A stretch of 6,336 nucleotides of DNA, taken from contig WRMX01000145.1 of the NCBI GenBank assembly GCA_009776905.1, positions 1 to 6,336 on the forward strand. Reading direction: 5' to 3'. A model generated the notes under the pieces. It made no database searches, was not told the DNA's origin, and saw nothing but the letters and a program-made list of their open reading frames with translations. Source of the stretch: Oscillospiraceae bacterium. GTDB lineage: Bacteria; Bacillota; Clostridia; Oscillospirales; Oscillospiraceae. Below, piece by piece: positions 1 to 6,026 of this stretch (positions within the stretch are counted from its first letter, which is position 1; every line of letters starts with the position of its first letter). The position numbers and the translations under genes are program-made.

Positions 1-74
1 AGGCATATAAATATCAGGGCTACCGTTCACGCCCTTGCGCTCGGCAGACGTTTTTTTGCTTCCTCATCGCTCAG

Positions 75-92
75 ATGCGCATCCATGCGCAT
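75..92. repeat. Paired ATGCGCAT palindromes
   Basis: Two identical self-complementary octamers ATGCGCAT (75-82 and 85-92) are separated by CC. They can pair with each other as a small hairpin or act as a dyad site. They sit inside the larger 25-243 element, and no function is known. Confidence 0.4.
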
Positions 93-136
93 ATTCGCGC
101 CCCTCCGCTTCCTTGCTACGCGGTCGGAAGCAAAAT

Positions 137-154
137 AAAGGGTATTTACCCTTT
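137..154. repeat. 8-bp perfect hairpin within the leader element
   Basis: AAAGGGTA (137-144) and TACCCTTT (147-154) are exact reverse complements around a 2-base spacer (TT). As DNA this is a near-perfect palindrome that could be an operator. As RNA the 2-nt loop is too tight, so one or more inner pairs would open. It is not followed by a T tract, so it is not a convincing terminator. It lies 130 bp upstream of the glycyl radical enzyme start. A role in controlling that gene is only a possibility. Confidence 0.4.
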
Positions 155-177
155 GATGTCATCACTTACTCGGTCAT

Positions 178-193
178 GTCGCGCAAGCGCGAC
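178..193. repeat. GC-rich 7-bp inverted repeat
   Basis: GTCGCGC (178-184) and GCGCGAC (187-193) are perfect reverse complements separated by AA. It is the most GC-rich of the nested inverted repeats in the 25-243 element. It has no T tract after it, so it does not look like an intrinsic terminator. Confidence 0.4.
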
Positions 194-272
194 GCGACTC
201 TCGCTTCGTTCGACAATAAACGTCTACCTCACCGGGCGTGAACAGAAGCCGGAACCTTGGTATCAAATAACC

Positions 273-278
273 GGAGGG
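273..278 (+). promoter_or_regulatory. Ribosome binding site that fixes the start of the glycyl radical enzyme
   Basis: GGAGGG lies 6 bases before the ATG at 285. The reading frame stays open upstream to position 75, but the earlier ATG has no comparable site and the upstream translation runs through the inverted-repeat element. This site makes 285 the clear start. Confidence 0.85.
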
Positions 279-284
279 ATAATA

Positions 285-2726
285 ATGTACACATTAAAAC
301 CAATTACAAACCGAGTGAAAGAAATGCGCGAAAAGTACCGCGACACCAAACCGGAAATATGCATCGCCCGATACAAACTCATTACAGAGTTTTATATGGC
401 AAACCCCGACATGACCGGCATACTGAAACGCGCGAAAAACCTGCGCAACATCCTCTACAACATCCCAATCCGCATCGACGAAGGCGAGGTCATCGTCGGA
501 GCTCAATCGAGCACATACCGCGCATGCGCGCTATACCCGGAAAACTCCGTGATATGGCTGAAAGAGGAAGTCGAAAACCGCTTCATATCAACACGTGAAA
601 TCGACCCATACATACTCGCCGAGGACGACCGCGATTACATCCTTGCCACAATCGACTTCTGGATGAAAGAATGCATGAGCGCAAAAACCGACGCGCAGAT
701 ATTGGACGAATACATCCCGATTGCAGGGAACGGAGTGACCACGTTCGGCCCGTCAGGGCAGACACAATCTCCCGTTGGACATTTCTGCACAGGATATGAC
801 AACGCCGTCCGAAAAGGGTTTAAAGCCATCAAAGAGGAAGCCGAACAAAAGATGAAAGAGCTCATCGATGCGGCGCTGCCCGGAAAAACGATCGACCAAT
901 ATAATTTCTATCGCGCGGTGTCCATCGTCTGCGATGGCATCATCATGCTCACAAAGCGCTATGCAAAACTCGCAAGCGAAAAAGCAGCGATCGAAAAAGA
1001 CCCTGCTCGAAAAAAAGAGCTCGAAGCTATGGCGGAATGCCTCGATTGGACAGTCGAAAACCCGGCGCGCAGCTTCCATGACGCGCTCCAATGCCTCTTT
1101 ATGTACCAAACCGCGTTATGCCTCGATGCCAACATGCACGGCATGAGCTTTGGCCGCGTCGATCAATATCTCGGCGATTATTACGATGCGGACATTGCCG
1201 CCGGGAGAATAACACCGGAATACGCGCAGGAACTGCTCGACCTGTTCTATCTGAAGATTGCAGAGATGAACAAGCCGTGGAGCTATGGCGCGACGCAAGC
1301 CAATCCCGGATATACCTCCGGGCAACTGATGACGCTTGGAGGCGTCAAAAGAGATGGCAGCGACGCGACGAACGCTGTGACATATATGATGCTCCAAACA
1401 GTCGGGCGTCTTGTGCTGCACGACCCGCCTCAGGCGCTCCGCATACATAAAAATACCCCTGCGGAGCTCTGGGAAGCTGCAATCGAAACGACGAAGATCG
1501 CGGGCGGGGTGCCTTCATTTGAAAACGATGAGGTCATCATTCCGGCGCTCATGAGCCGGGGGCTGACGCTTGAAGACGCCCGCGACAACTGTTTGATTGG
1601 CTGCGTCGAGCTCTCAGGATGCGGAACGGAGTGGCCCGCCTGCGGCGGCACGGGGACCGAGAGCTATATGAACCTTGCAAATGCTCTGTTGCTCGCGATC
1701 AATGACGGATATACCACGCAGCCGATGATAAGCGCATATATGCCGGCTCCGCCCGGATCGCCAAACCCGCGCGTCGGCCCCGCGACAGGCTACCTCTATG
1801 ATATGGAAAGCATCGAACAGGTGCGCCAAGCATTCAAAACCCAGATCGAATATTTCGTCAAATGGCACATCATGAATATCAGCTCGTTTGAATATGTCGC
1901 CCGTGAAGTGTTGCCAAACCCGCTCGTGTCTGCAACGATGGTAGGTTGCATGGAAAAGGGGATGGATGTCATGTGGGGGGGCGCGAAGTATAACTCCACG
2001 GGTGATTCGGGAGTTGGCATCGGCAATGTGGCGGATAGCTTGAATATCATTGAGCATTGCTGCTTTGACAAAAAGATTTGCACGACTCGCGAGATGTTTG
2101 ACGCTCTCAAAAATGACTGGGAAGGATATGACGAGCTGCGTTCGTACATCCTCAACGAGGCTCCCCATTATGGCAATGGCATCGACAAATGCGATGAGCA
2201 TGCTGCATTCGCCGCCGAATGCTTTGCCAACGCCGTCAACTCGCTAACGGGTCCTCGCGGACGTTGTTCTGCCGGGATGTATCCTGTCACCACCAATGTC
2301 ATGTTCGGCAGGGTCACAGGCGCGACGCCCGATGGGAGGAAAAGGGGAGAACCCCTTGCGGACGGCATCGCGGCTCCGCAGGGATATGACAAAAATGGGC
2401 CTACTGCCGTAATTAAGTCCGTGGCATCGATTAAGCAGTCTCAATTTCCAAACGGCACCTTGATGAATTTAAAATTCCACCCGACCGCGCTTGCGGGCGC
2501 AGAAGGATGGAAAAAACTGGAAGAGTTGATGCAGACATATTTCGATCTCGGGGGTATGGAACTCCAAATCAATGTCATCAGCACGGACACGCTCAAAGAC
2601 GCGCAAAAGCACCCCGATAAGCACAAGGATCTTGTCGTGCGTGTTGCGGGGTTCTCCGCCTATTTCGTCGAGCTGCATCCATCCGGCCAATCTGACTTGA
2701 TTCGCAGGACGGAACTCGCGATGTGA
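285..2726 (+). CDS. Glycyl radical enzyme, pyruvate formate-lyase-like superfamily, substrate unassigned
   Basis: This is a complete 813-residue glycyl radical enzyme, within the usual size range for the family. The N-terminal three quarters match the PFL-like barrel domain. The active-site triplet Cys440-Val441-Glu442 sits in GCVELSGCG; the Cys would carry the thiyl radical and the Glu would be the general base, as in diol dehydratase, choline lyase and decarboxylase relatives. The single Cys followed by Val-Glu, rather than two adjacent Cys, argues against true pyruvate formate-lyase. The C-terminal radical domain carries RVAGFSAYF, with Gly789 the expected glycyl radical site. Such enzymes are activated by a radical-SAM activase, and none is in this window. 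The residues after the catalytic triplet (LSGCGTEWP) differ from the VEPQ pattern I associate with glycerol and choline enzymes. A decarboxylase, hydroxyproline-dehydratase-like or new role is possible, and I do not assign one. The start rests on the ribosome binding site at 273-278. The gene ends in tandem TGA TGA stops and converges on hisF. A cytosolic protein is expected, with no signal peptide or membrane segment seen. Confidence 0.95.
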   Translation: MYTLKPITNRVKEMREKYRDTKPEICIARYKLITEFYMANPDMTGILKRAKNLRNILYNIPIRIDEGEVIVGAQSSTYRACALYPENSVIWLKEEVENRFISTREIDPYILAEDDRDYILATIDFWMKECMSAKTDAQILDEYIPIAGNGVTTFGPSGQTQSPVGHFCTGYDNAVRKGFKAIKEEAEQKMKELIDAALPGKTIDQYNFYRAVSIVCDGIIMLTKRYAKLASEKAAIEKDPARKKELEAMAECLDWTVENPARSFHDALQCLFMYQTALCLDANMHGMSFGRVDQYLGDYYDADIAAGRITPEYAQELLDLFYLKIAEMNKPWSYGATQANPGYTSGQLMTLGGVKRDGSDATNAVTYMMLQTVGRLVLHDPPQALRIHKNTPAELWEAAIETTKIAGGVPSFENDEVIIPALMSRGLTLEDARDNCLIGCVELSGCGTEWPACGGTGTESYMNLANALLLAINDGYTTQPMISAYMPAPPGSPNPRVGPATGYLYDMESIEQVRQAFKTQIEYFVKWHIMNISSFEYVAREVLPNPLVSATMVGCMEKGMDVMWGGAKYNSTGDSGVGIGNVADSLNIIEHCCFDKKICTTREMFDALKNDWEGYDELRSYILNEAPHYGNGIDKCDEHAAFAAECFANAVNSLTGPRGRCSAGMYPVTTNVMFGRVTGATPDGRKRGEPLADGIAAPQGYDKNGPTAVIKSVASIKQSQFPNGTLMNLKFHPTALAGAEGWKKLEELMQTYFDLGGMELQINVISTDTLKDAQKHPDKHKDLVVRVAGFSAYFVELHPSGQSDLIRRTELAM

Positions 2727-2761
2727 TGACTATGTTGTGATGAGTATGATGTGATGACTAT
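2720..2761. repeat. Three tandem 14-bp repeats at the convergent gene junction
   Basis: Units are GATGTGATGACTAT (2720-2733), GTTGTGATGAGTAT (2734-2747) and GATGTGATGACTAT (2748-2761). The first and third are identical, and the middle one differs at two bases. Unit 1 includes the last codon and stop of the glycyl radical enzyme, so the array begins inside the coding sequence and fills nearly all of the intergenic gap before hisF. Confidence 0.9.
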
Positions 2762-2778
2762 ATAGCAGTCATCACATC
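2748..2778. terminator. 12-bp perfect stem-loop between convergent genes, possible bidirectional terminator
   Basis: GATGTGATGACT (2748-2759) pairs exactly with AGTCATCACATC (2767-2778) around a 7-base loop. The right arm covers the last codons and stop of hisF. The identical sequence at 2720-2731 could pair with the same arm as an alternative. Neither strand has a T tract after the stem, and the stem is only moderately GC-rich. It is therefore not a canonical intrinsic terminator. Its position between two converging genes makes a role in 3'-end formation or mRNA stability plausible, but that is inferred. Confidence 0.45.
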
Positions 2779-3527
2779 TTCACATCGATGCCGTTGTCTC
2801 TCAATGCCCTTTTCAGCTCGGGAATCTTCACTTCGCCAAAATGGAACACCGAAGCGGCGAGTCCGGCATCGATTTGCGGAATCTCATTAAACAGAGTTAT
2901 GAAATCCTCAATGCTGCCCGCGCCGCCTGAAGCTATGACCGGTATGGACACCGCCTCGCAGACAGCTTTCAACAATGGGAGGTCAAACCCGCCTTTGACG
3001 CCATCGGTATCGATGCTGTTGATAACCAGTTCGCCCGCGCCGGAATCCTCGCCGGATTTGATCCATTCAATGGCATCCAAGCCGGTGTCTATCTTCCCGC
3101 CTGATGTAAACACATGAAAGACGCCGCCCACGCGCTTCACATCGGCCGCGAGCACGATGCGGTGGCTGCCAAATTCCTGCGCGGCTTCCTTAATCAAATC
3201 CGGATTCTTTATAGCTCCGGAATTGATGCTAATCTTGTCAGCTCCGCAGTTAATGAGCATATTTATGTCATCAAGCGTGCTGATGCCGCCTCCCGCTGTC
3301 AGCGGAACCGTGACGCATTCCGCCACTTGCCTGAAAATATCAGTAAACAGTATCCGCCCCTCGGCGGATGCTGTTATGTCATAGAAACACAACTCATCCG
3401 CGCCATCGCTGCAGTATATTTTCGCACGTTCGACCGGCGAAGCCACATCGACCAAACCTTCAAAATTGACGCCTTTGACGACGCGACCGTCCTTTACATC
3501 CAAACATGGGATAATTCTCTTCTCCAT
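2772..3527 (-). CDS. hisF: Imidazole glycerol phosphate synthase cyclase subunit HisF
   Basis: A complete 251-residue HisF, normal length for the family. It closes the imidazole ring, using ammonia and PRFAR to give imidazole glycerol phosphate and AICAR. The half-barrel signature KRIIPCLDVKDGRVVKGVNF is at the N-terminus. Asp10 (in CLDV) and Asp129 (in AADVKR) are the two expected catalytic acids. The phosphate-binding loops GGGI (79-82) and ASGGAG (199-204) are present, as is the LAASVFHFGE segment near residues 223-232. The start ATG follows hisA by 16 bases, with AAGGA about 11 bases upstream. It is the last his gene before the convergent junction. HisF normally works with the glutaminase HisH, which is not encoded anywhere in the visible operon. 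It shares the ATG TGA TGA ending with the opposing gene. Confidence 0.97.
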   Translation of the reverse strand: MEKRIIPCLDVKDGRVVKGVNFEGLVDVASPVERAKIYCSDGADELCFYDITASAEGRILFTDIFRQVAECVTVPLTAGGGISTLDDINMLINCGADKISINSGAIKNPDLIKEAAQEFGSHRIVLAADVKRVGGVFHVFTSGGKIDTGLDAIEWIKSGEDSGAGELVINSIDTDGVKGGFDLPLLKAVCEAVSIPVIASGGAGSIEDFITLFNEIPQIDAGLAASVFHFGEVKIPELKRALRDNGIDVKM

Positions 3528-3543
3528 TATTGCTTTTTTCCTT

Positions 3544-4269
3544 TCATTTCAGCGCTGCGCTCGCTGTGTTGATTGCTTCCGCTAGGTGGATTCTGCCCTC
3601 ATACAATGCAGTTCCGAGGATGGCCCCGTCTATTCCGAACGCTGCCAGGACCTCAATCTCGACGAGCGACGTGATGCCCCCTGAGGCAACTATCTTAACC
3701 GACAGGTTTTCCCTGAGCGTGTGGTATAGATCGATGTTCGTGCCGCCAAGCAGCCCATCTTTGGATATGTCCGTGCATATGAGCGTCTGCACGCCATATT
3801 CTTCCAAACTGCTGCAAAACCCAAAAACATCGATATCCGAAAGCTCCGTCCAGCCCTTGATGGCGATGAGCCCATCCCTCATATCCGCCGATACTGCCAC
3901 TGCTTCGCCATATGCTGCAATCATATCTTTCAAAAACCCGGGCGTGGAAACTGCGGCTGTGCCCAATATGACACGCTTGACCCCCATGCCTAGATATTTT
4001 TCGATATCGTCTGCGGTGCGTATTCCGCCGCCCACCTGGATCTCCAGTTTTGCTTCGGATGCGATGTTTTTTATGACTTCGAAGTTGGCGGGCTTGCCAC
4101 CCCTTGCGCCTTCGAGATCGATGATGTGGATTGCGGACGCGCCCGCATCACGAAATTCGCACGCCACTGACGCGGGATCTTCGCTATAGATGGTCATCTG
4201 CCCATAATCGCCGCCCACGAGCCTGACTGCCTTGCCTTCAAATAGATCGATAGCCGGATAAATAATCAT
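3544..4269 (-). CDS. hisA: ProFAR isomerase HisA
   Basis: A complete 241-residue HisA, the phosphoribosylformimino-5-aminoimidazole carboxamide ribotide isomerase. It performs the Amadori-type isomerisation of ProFAR to PRFAR, the substrate of HisF. It is a (beta/alpha)8 barrel related to HisF. Family marks are PAIDL with Asp8 as the likely general base, VGGGIRT (79-85), SADMRDG with Asp129 as the likely general acid, KGW (138-140), TDISKDGLLGGTN (166-178) and ASGGI (195-199). Its ATG overlaps the hisB stop by 4 bp (ATGA), and AAAGGA lies about 9 bases upstream inside hisB, so translational coupling is likely. Bifunctional HisA/TrpF (PriA) enzymes exist in actinobacteria, but nothing here suggests this is one. 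Confidence 0.97.
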   Translation of the reverse strand: MIIYPAIDLFEGKAVRLVGGDYGQMTIYSEDPASVACEFRDAGASAIHIIDLEGARGGKPANFEVIKNIASEAKLEIQVGGGIRTADDIEKYLGMGVKRVILGTAAVSTPGFLKDMIAAYGEAVAVSADMRDGLIAIKGWTELSDIDVFGFCSSLEEYGVQTLICTDISKDGLLGGTNIDLYHTLRENLSVKIVASGGITSLVEIEVLAAFGIDGAILGTALYEGRIHLAEAINTASAALK

Positions 4270-4856
4270 AGAATCAATCCTTTCGTAGATGGTATGTCGC
4301 TGCTGAACTTTTCATCGATGCTGACAGCAATGCGCAGCGCGCGCGCCAATGCCTTAAAGCATGCTTCAATGATATGATGCGTGTTTTTCCCGGCAAGCAA
4401 GCGGAGATGGATCGTAACGCCCGCATTCCTGGCAAACGCTACGAGGAACTCCTCCACCAGCTCGGCATCCAGCGCTCCTGCCGAGCGGTCCGGCAATGCA
4501 ACGTCAAAACTCAAATATCCCCTGCCGGAAATATCTATCGCGCAAAGCACGAGAGCCTCGTCCATAGGCAATACAACGTCGCTGAAGCGGCAGATTCCGC
4601 GCGCATCGCCGACAGCGCGGGCAAAAACAATCCCCAAGCATATGCCGATGTCCTCAACGGAATGGTGGCCGTCAACATGCATGTCGCCAATGCATCTCGC
4701 GTCAATGTCGAACCTCCCATGCTTTGCAAAGAGCTCCAGCATATGGTCCATAAACCCGACGCCCGTGTCGACGAGGCTCTTGCCGGACCCATCGAGATCG
4801 AGCGACAGCGCGATGTCGGTTTCAGCGGTCTTGCGAGTAATTTCTGCTCTTCTCAT
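4266..4856 (-). CDS. hisB: Imidazole glycerol phosphate dehydratase HisB (monofunctional)
   Basis: A complete 196-residue dehydratase, the usual size for the single-domain form. It lacks the N-terminal histidinol-phosphatase domain found in enterobacterial HisB, so a separate histidinol phosphatase must act in this organism. It converts imidazole glycerol phosphate to imidazole acetol phosphate with Mn ions. Metal-binding motifs are intact: DTGVGFMDHML (His38), HHSVEDIGI (His64, His65, Glu68), TIH (His150) and NTHHIIEA (His160, His161, Glu164). The C-terminal IPSTKG signature is at 188-193. The ribosome binding site is weak (AGTAGGG, about 6 bases before the ATG). It lies 44 bp after hisC and overlaps hisA by 4 bp. 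In many operons hisH lies between hisB and hisA; here there is no room for it. Confidence 0.97.
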   Translation of the reverse strand: MRRAEITRKTAETDIALSLDLDGSGKSLVDTGVGFMDHMLELFAKHGRFDIDARCIGDMHVDGHHSVEDIGICLGIVFARAVGDARGICRFSDVVLPMDEALVLCAIDISGRGYLSFDVALPDRSAGALDAELVEEFLVAFARNAGVTIHLRLLAGKNTHHIIEACFKALARALRIAVSIDEKFSSDIPSTKGLIL

Positions 4857-4900
4857 AATTGCCCTACTTTCTTGTTAGCATTGTTTTGTATCTGTTAACA

Positions 4901-5950
4901 CTATCTCGTTCGTATTAACGCAATCTCATTACATAATCTGTCCATCTGTTCATCAGTCCCGATCGTAATCCTGACATAATCCGCGATCCTTGGCTTGCTG
5001 AAATGCCGAACGAGTATGCCACGCGCTTTCAACGCGGAATACAGCTCATAACCGCTCACGCCGGGTAGTTTTGCAAATATAAAGTTTGCGCATGAATGCG
5101 TCATCAAAAAGCCCATCTCGCTCAGACGAGATACAGTGGACTCGCGCGTTTTGACGATCTTTTCGCGCATTTTTACATAGTATTCATTTTCTTGCAGCGC
5201 AACCTCTCCTGCGATTTGCGTCAAGCGGTTGACATTATATGGGTTAAACGAATACTTCATCTTTCTAAGATCCCCGATGAGCGGCTCCGGCCCGATCGCA
5301 TATGCAAGCCTCGCGCCCGCCATCGAGCGGGCTTTTGAATATGTGTGCATCACAAGCAGATTGTCGTATTTTCGCGTGAGCGGGATTGCAGATTCAGCTC
5401 CAAAATCGACATATGCCTCATCGACCAAAACAACAAATTCGGGGTTGCTTTTTATTATCGCTTCGATGTCGCCAAGCGGCAGCGCAATACCTGTGGGAGC
5501 GTTCGGATTGGCAATGATGATGTTTTTATTGACTCCGCAATAGTCGGAAAGGTTAATGGACAGGTCGTCCATGAGCGGGATCTGCTCATATGGCACATCA
5601 TATAGCTCGGCATAGACAGGATAGAACCCATATGTTATGTCGGGAAAACAGACGCCCCGCCCGCCATCGCAAAACGCGAGGAAGGCAAACGCGAGCAACT
5701 CGTCCGATCCATTCCCTATGATAACGTTATCCGCGCCAACATGATAAAACTCCGCAAGTTTGTTTATAAGCCGCGTGCCATCAGGATTTGGATATAGGAA
5801 CAGTTTCCTGATCTCGCTCTCGTTGATGGCAGCAATGACTCCGGGAGAGGGGGGGTATGGAGCCTCGTTCGTGTTTAGTTTAATATATTCCATGTCTGCC
5901 GGTTGTTCGCCCGGCACATATGCTTCCAACGATTGAAACCGTTGCGACAA
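4901..5950 (-). CDS. hisC: Histidinol-phosphate aminotransferase HisC
   Basis: A PLP-dependent fold-type I aminotransferase that converts imidazole acetol phosphate and glutamate to histidinol phosphate. Numbered from the TTG at 5950, it has 349 residues. Marks are KLNTNEAPYPPSP (24-36), GNGSDEL (79-85), NPNAPTG (148-154), DEAY (Asp177, Tyr180 at the cofactor), SKARSMAGARLAYAIG with the PLP lysine Lys206, and PYNVNRL (237-243). The start is doubtful. The strong AAGGAGG (5971-5977) is 20 bases before the TTG, too far. It is 8 bases before an in-frame ATC at 5960-5962, which would give the family-like N-terminus xSRYLSQRFQSLEAYVPGEQP. No ATG, GTG or TTG lies upstream in frame before a stop. I give the TTG coordinates as the conservative choice; the true start may be 5962. 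Confidence 0.93.
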   Translation of the reverse strand: MSQRFQSLEAYVPGEQPADMEYIKLNTNEAPYPPSPGVIAAINESEIRKLFLYPNPDGTRLINKLAEFYHVGADNVIIGNGSDELLAFAFLAFCDGGRGVCFPDITYGFYPVYAELYDVPYEQIPLMDDLSINLSDYCGVNKNIIIANPNAPTGIALPLGDIEAIIKSNPEFVVLVDEAYVDFGAESAIPLTRKYDNLLVMHTYSKARSMAGARLAYAIGPEPLIGDLRKMKYSFNPYNVNRLTQIAGEVALQENEYYVKMREKIVKTRESTVSRLSEMGFLMTHSCANFIFAKLPGVSGYELYSALKARGILVRHFSKPRIADYVRITIGTDEQMDRLCNEIALIRTR

Positions 5951-5970
5951 ATATCTGCTGATAGACTCAG

Positions 5971-5977
5971 CCTCCTT
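5971..5977 (-). promoter_or_regulatory. Strong ribosome binding site upstream of hisC
   Basis: Read on the minus strand this is AAGGAGG, an almost complete anti-Shine-Dalgarno match. It points to initiation about 8 bases downstream, at the ATC codon 5960-5962, rather than at the TTG 20 bases away. That makes it the key evidence for questioning the annotated hisC start. Confidence 0.75.
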
Positions 5978-5990
5978 AATTTGCCACTGC

Positions 5991-6018
5991 TCACGCCCTT
6001 GCGAAAACCGGGCGTGAA
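5991..6018. repeat. 28-bp hairpin repeat in the hisD-hisC gap, sharing both ends of the 25-243 element
   Basis: TCACGCCC (5991-5998) and GGGCGTGA (6010-6017) form a perfect 8-bp stem with an 11-base loop. TCACGCCCTTGCG (5991-6003) is identical to 27-39, and ACCGGGCGTGAA (6007-6018) is identical to 231-242. This short copy therefore equals the two ends of the 219-bp element with only AAA between them. It lies in the his transcript between the hisD stop and the hisC ribosome binding site. No T run follows on either strand, so it is not a canonical terminator. It might act as an mRNA processing or stability element. The match is directly seen; the role is inferred. Confidence 0.75.
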
Positions 6019-6026
6019 TTGTAGCC

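Larger units (their letters stand above)
25..243. repeat. 219-bp element bounded by perfect 10-bp inverted repeats
   Basis: GTTCACGCCC at 25-34 is the exact reverse complement of GGGCGTGAAC at 234-243. Inside are more perfect inverted repeats: AGACGTTT (46-53) with AAACGTCT (218-225), TTTTGCTTCC (54-63) with GGAAGCAAAA (126-135), AAAGGGTA (137-144) with TACCCTTT (147-154), and GTCGCGC (178-184) with GCGCGAC (187-193). Two copies of the self-complementary octamer ATGCGCAT lie at 75-82 and 85-92. I see no target-site duplication outside the ends and no transposase. The two ends recur, joined together, at 5991-6018. The element could be a non-autonomous miniature repeat, a mosaic intergenic repeat, or a structured leader of the gene at 285; the sequence alone does not decide. 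The inverted repeats are directly seen; the classification is inference. Confidence 0.6.

Noticed and set aside
35..241. Short open frame of 68 codons in the upstream region
   Set aside because: It lies wholly within the inverted-repeat element, has no convincing ribosome binding site, and its product looks like random translation of GC-rich repeats.
75..284. N-terminal extension of the glycyl radical enzyme frame by 70 residues from an ATG at 75
   Set aside because: It translates through the inverted-repeat element, has no family resemblance, and the strong ribosome binding site and family-like N-terminus both point to 285.
1..284. Sigma-70-type promoter for the glycyl radical enzyme
   Set aside because: I looked for paired -35/-10 hexamers with 16-18 bp spacing and found none convincing, so no promoter is called.
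1975..1981. Run of seven G in the glycyl radical enzyme (and another at 5849-5855 in hisC), considered as phase-variation tracts
   Set aside because: Both runs encode conserved family residues (Trp-Gly-Gly and Pro-Pro) in intact frames, and seven G is short; there is no evidence of slippage.
1614..2201. 195-codon minus-strand open frame inside the glycyl radical enzyme gene
   Set aside because: It is a shadow of the conserved coding sequence, with no recognisable features.
3940..3953. GGGCGTGGAAAC in hisA as a further copy of the repeat end
   Set aside because: It has a mismatch to GGGCGTGAA, lacks the partner arm, and encodes normal HisA sequence; a chance match is likely.
3530..4189. 219-codon open frame on the + strand
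   Set aside because: It is antisense to hisA; the frame is open because of codon composition, and the product is Ser/Pro/Met-rich with no recognisable domain.
4374..4898. Two long + strand open frames (about 165-174 codons) opposite hisB
   Set aside because: Both are antisense to a fully conserved hisB and show no domain or ribosome binding site.
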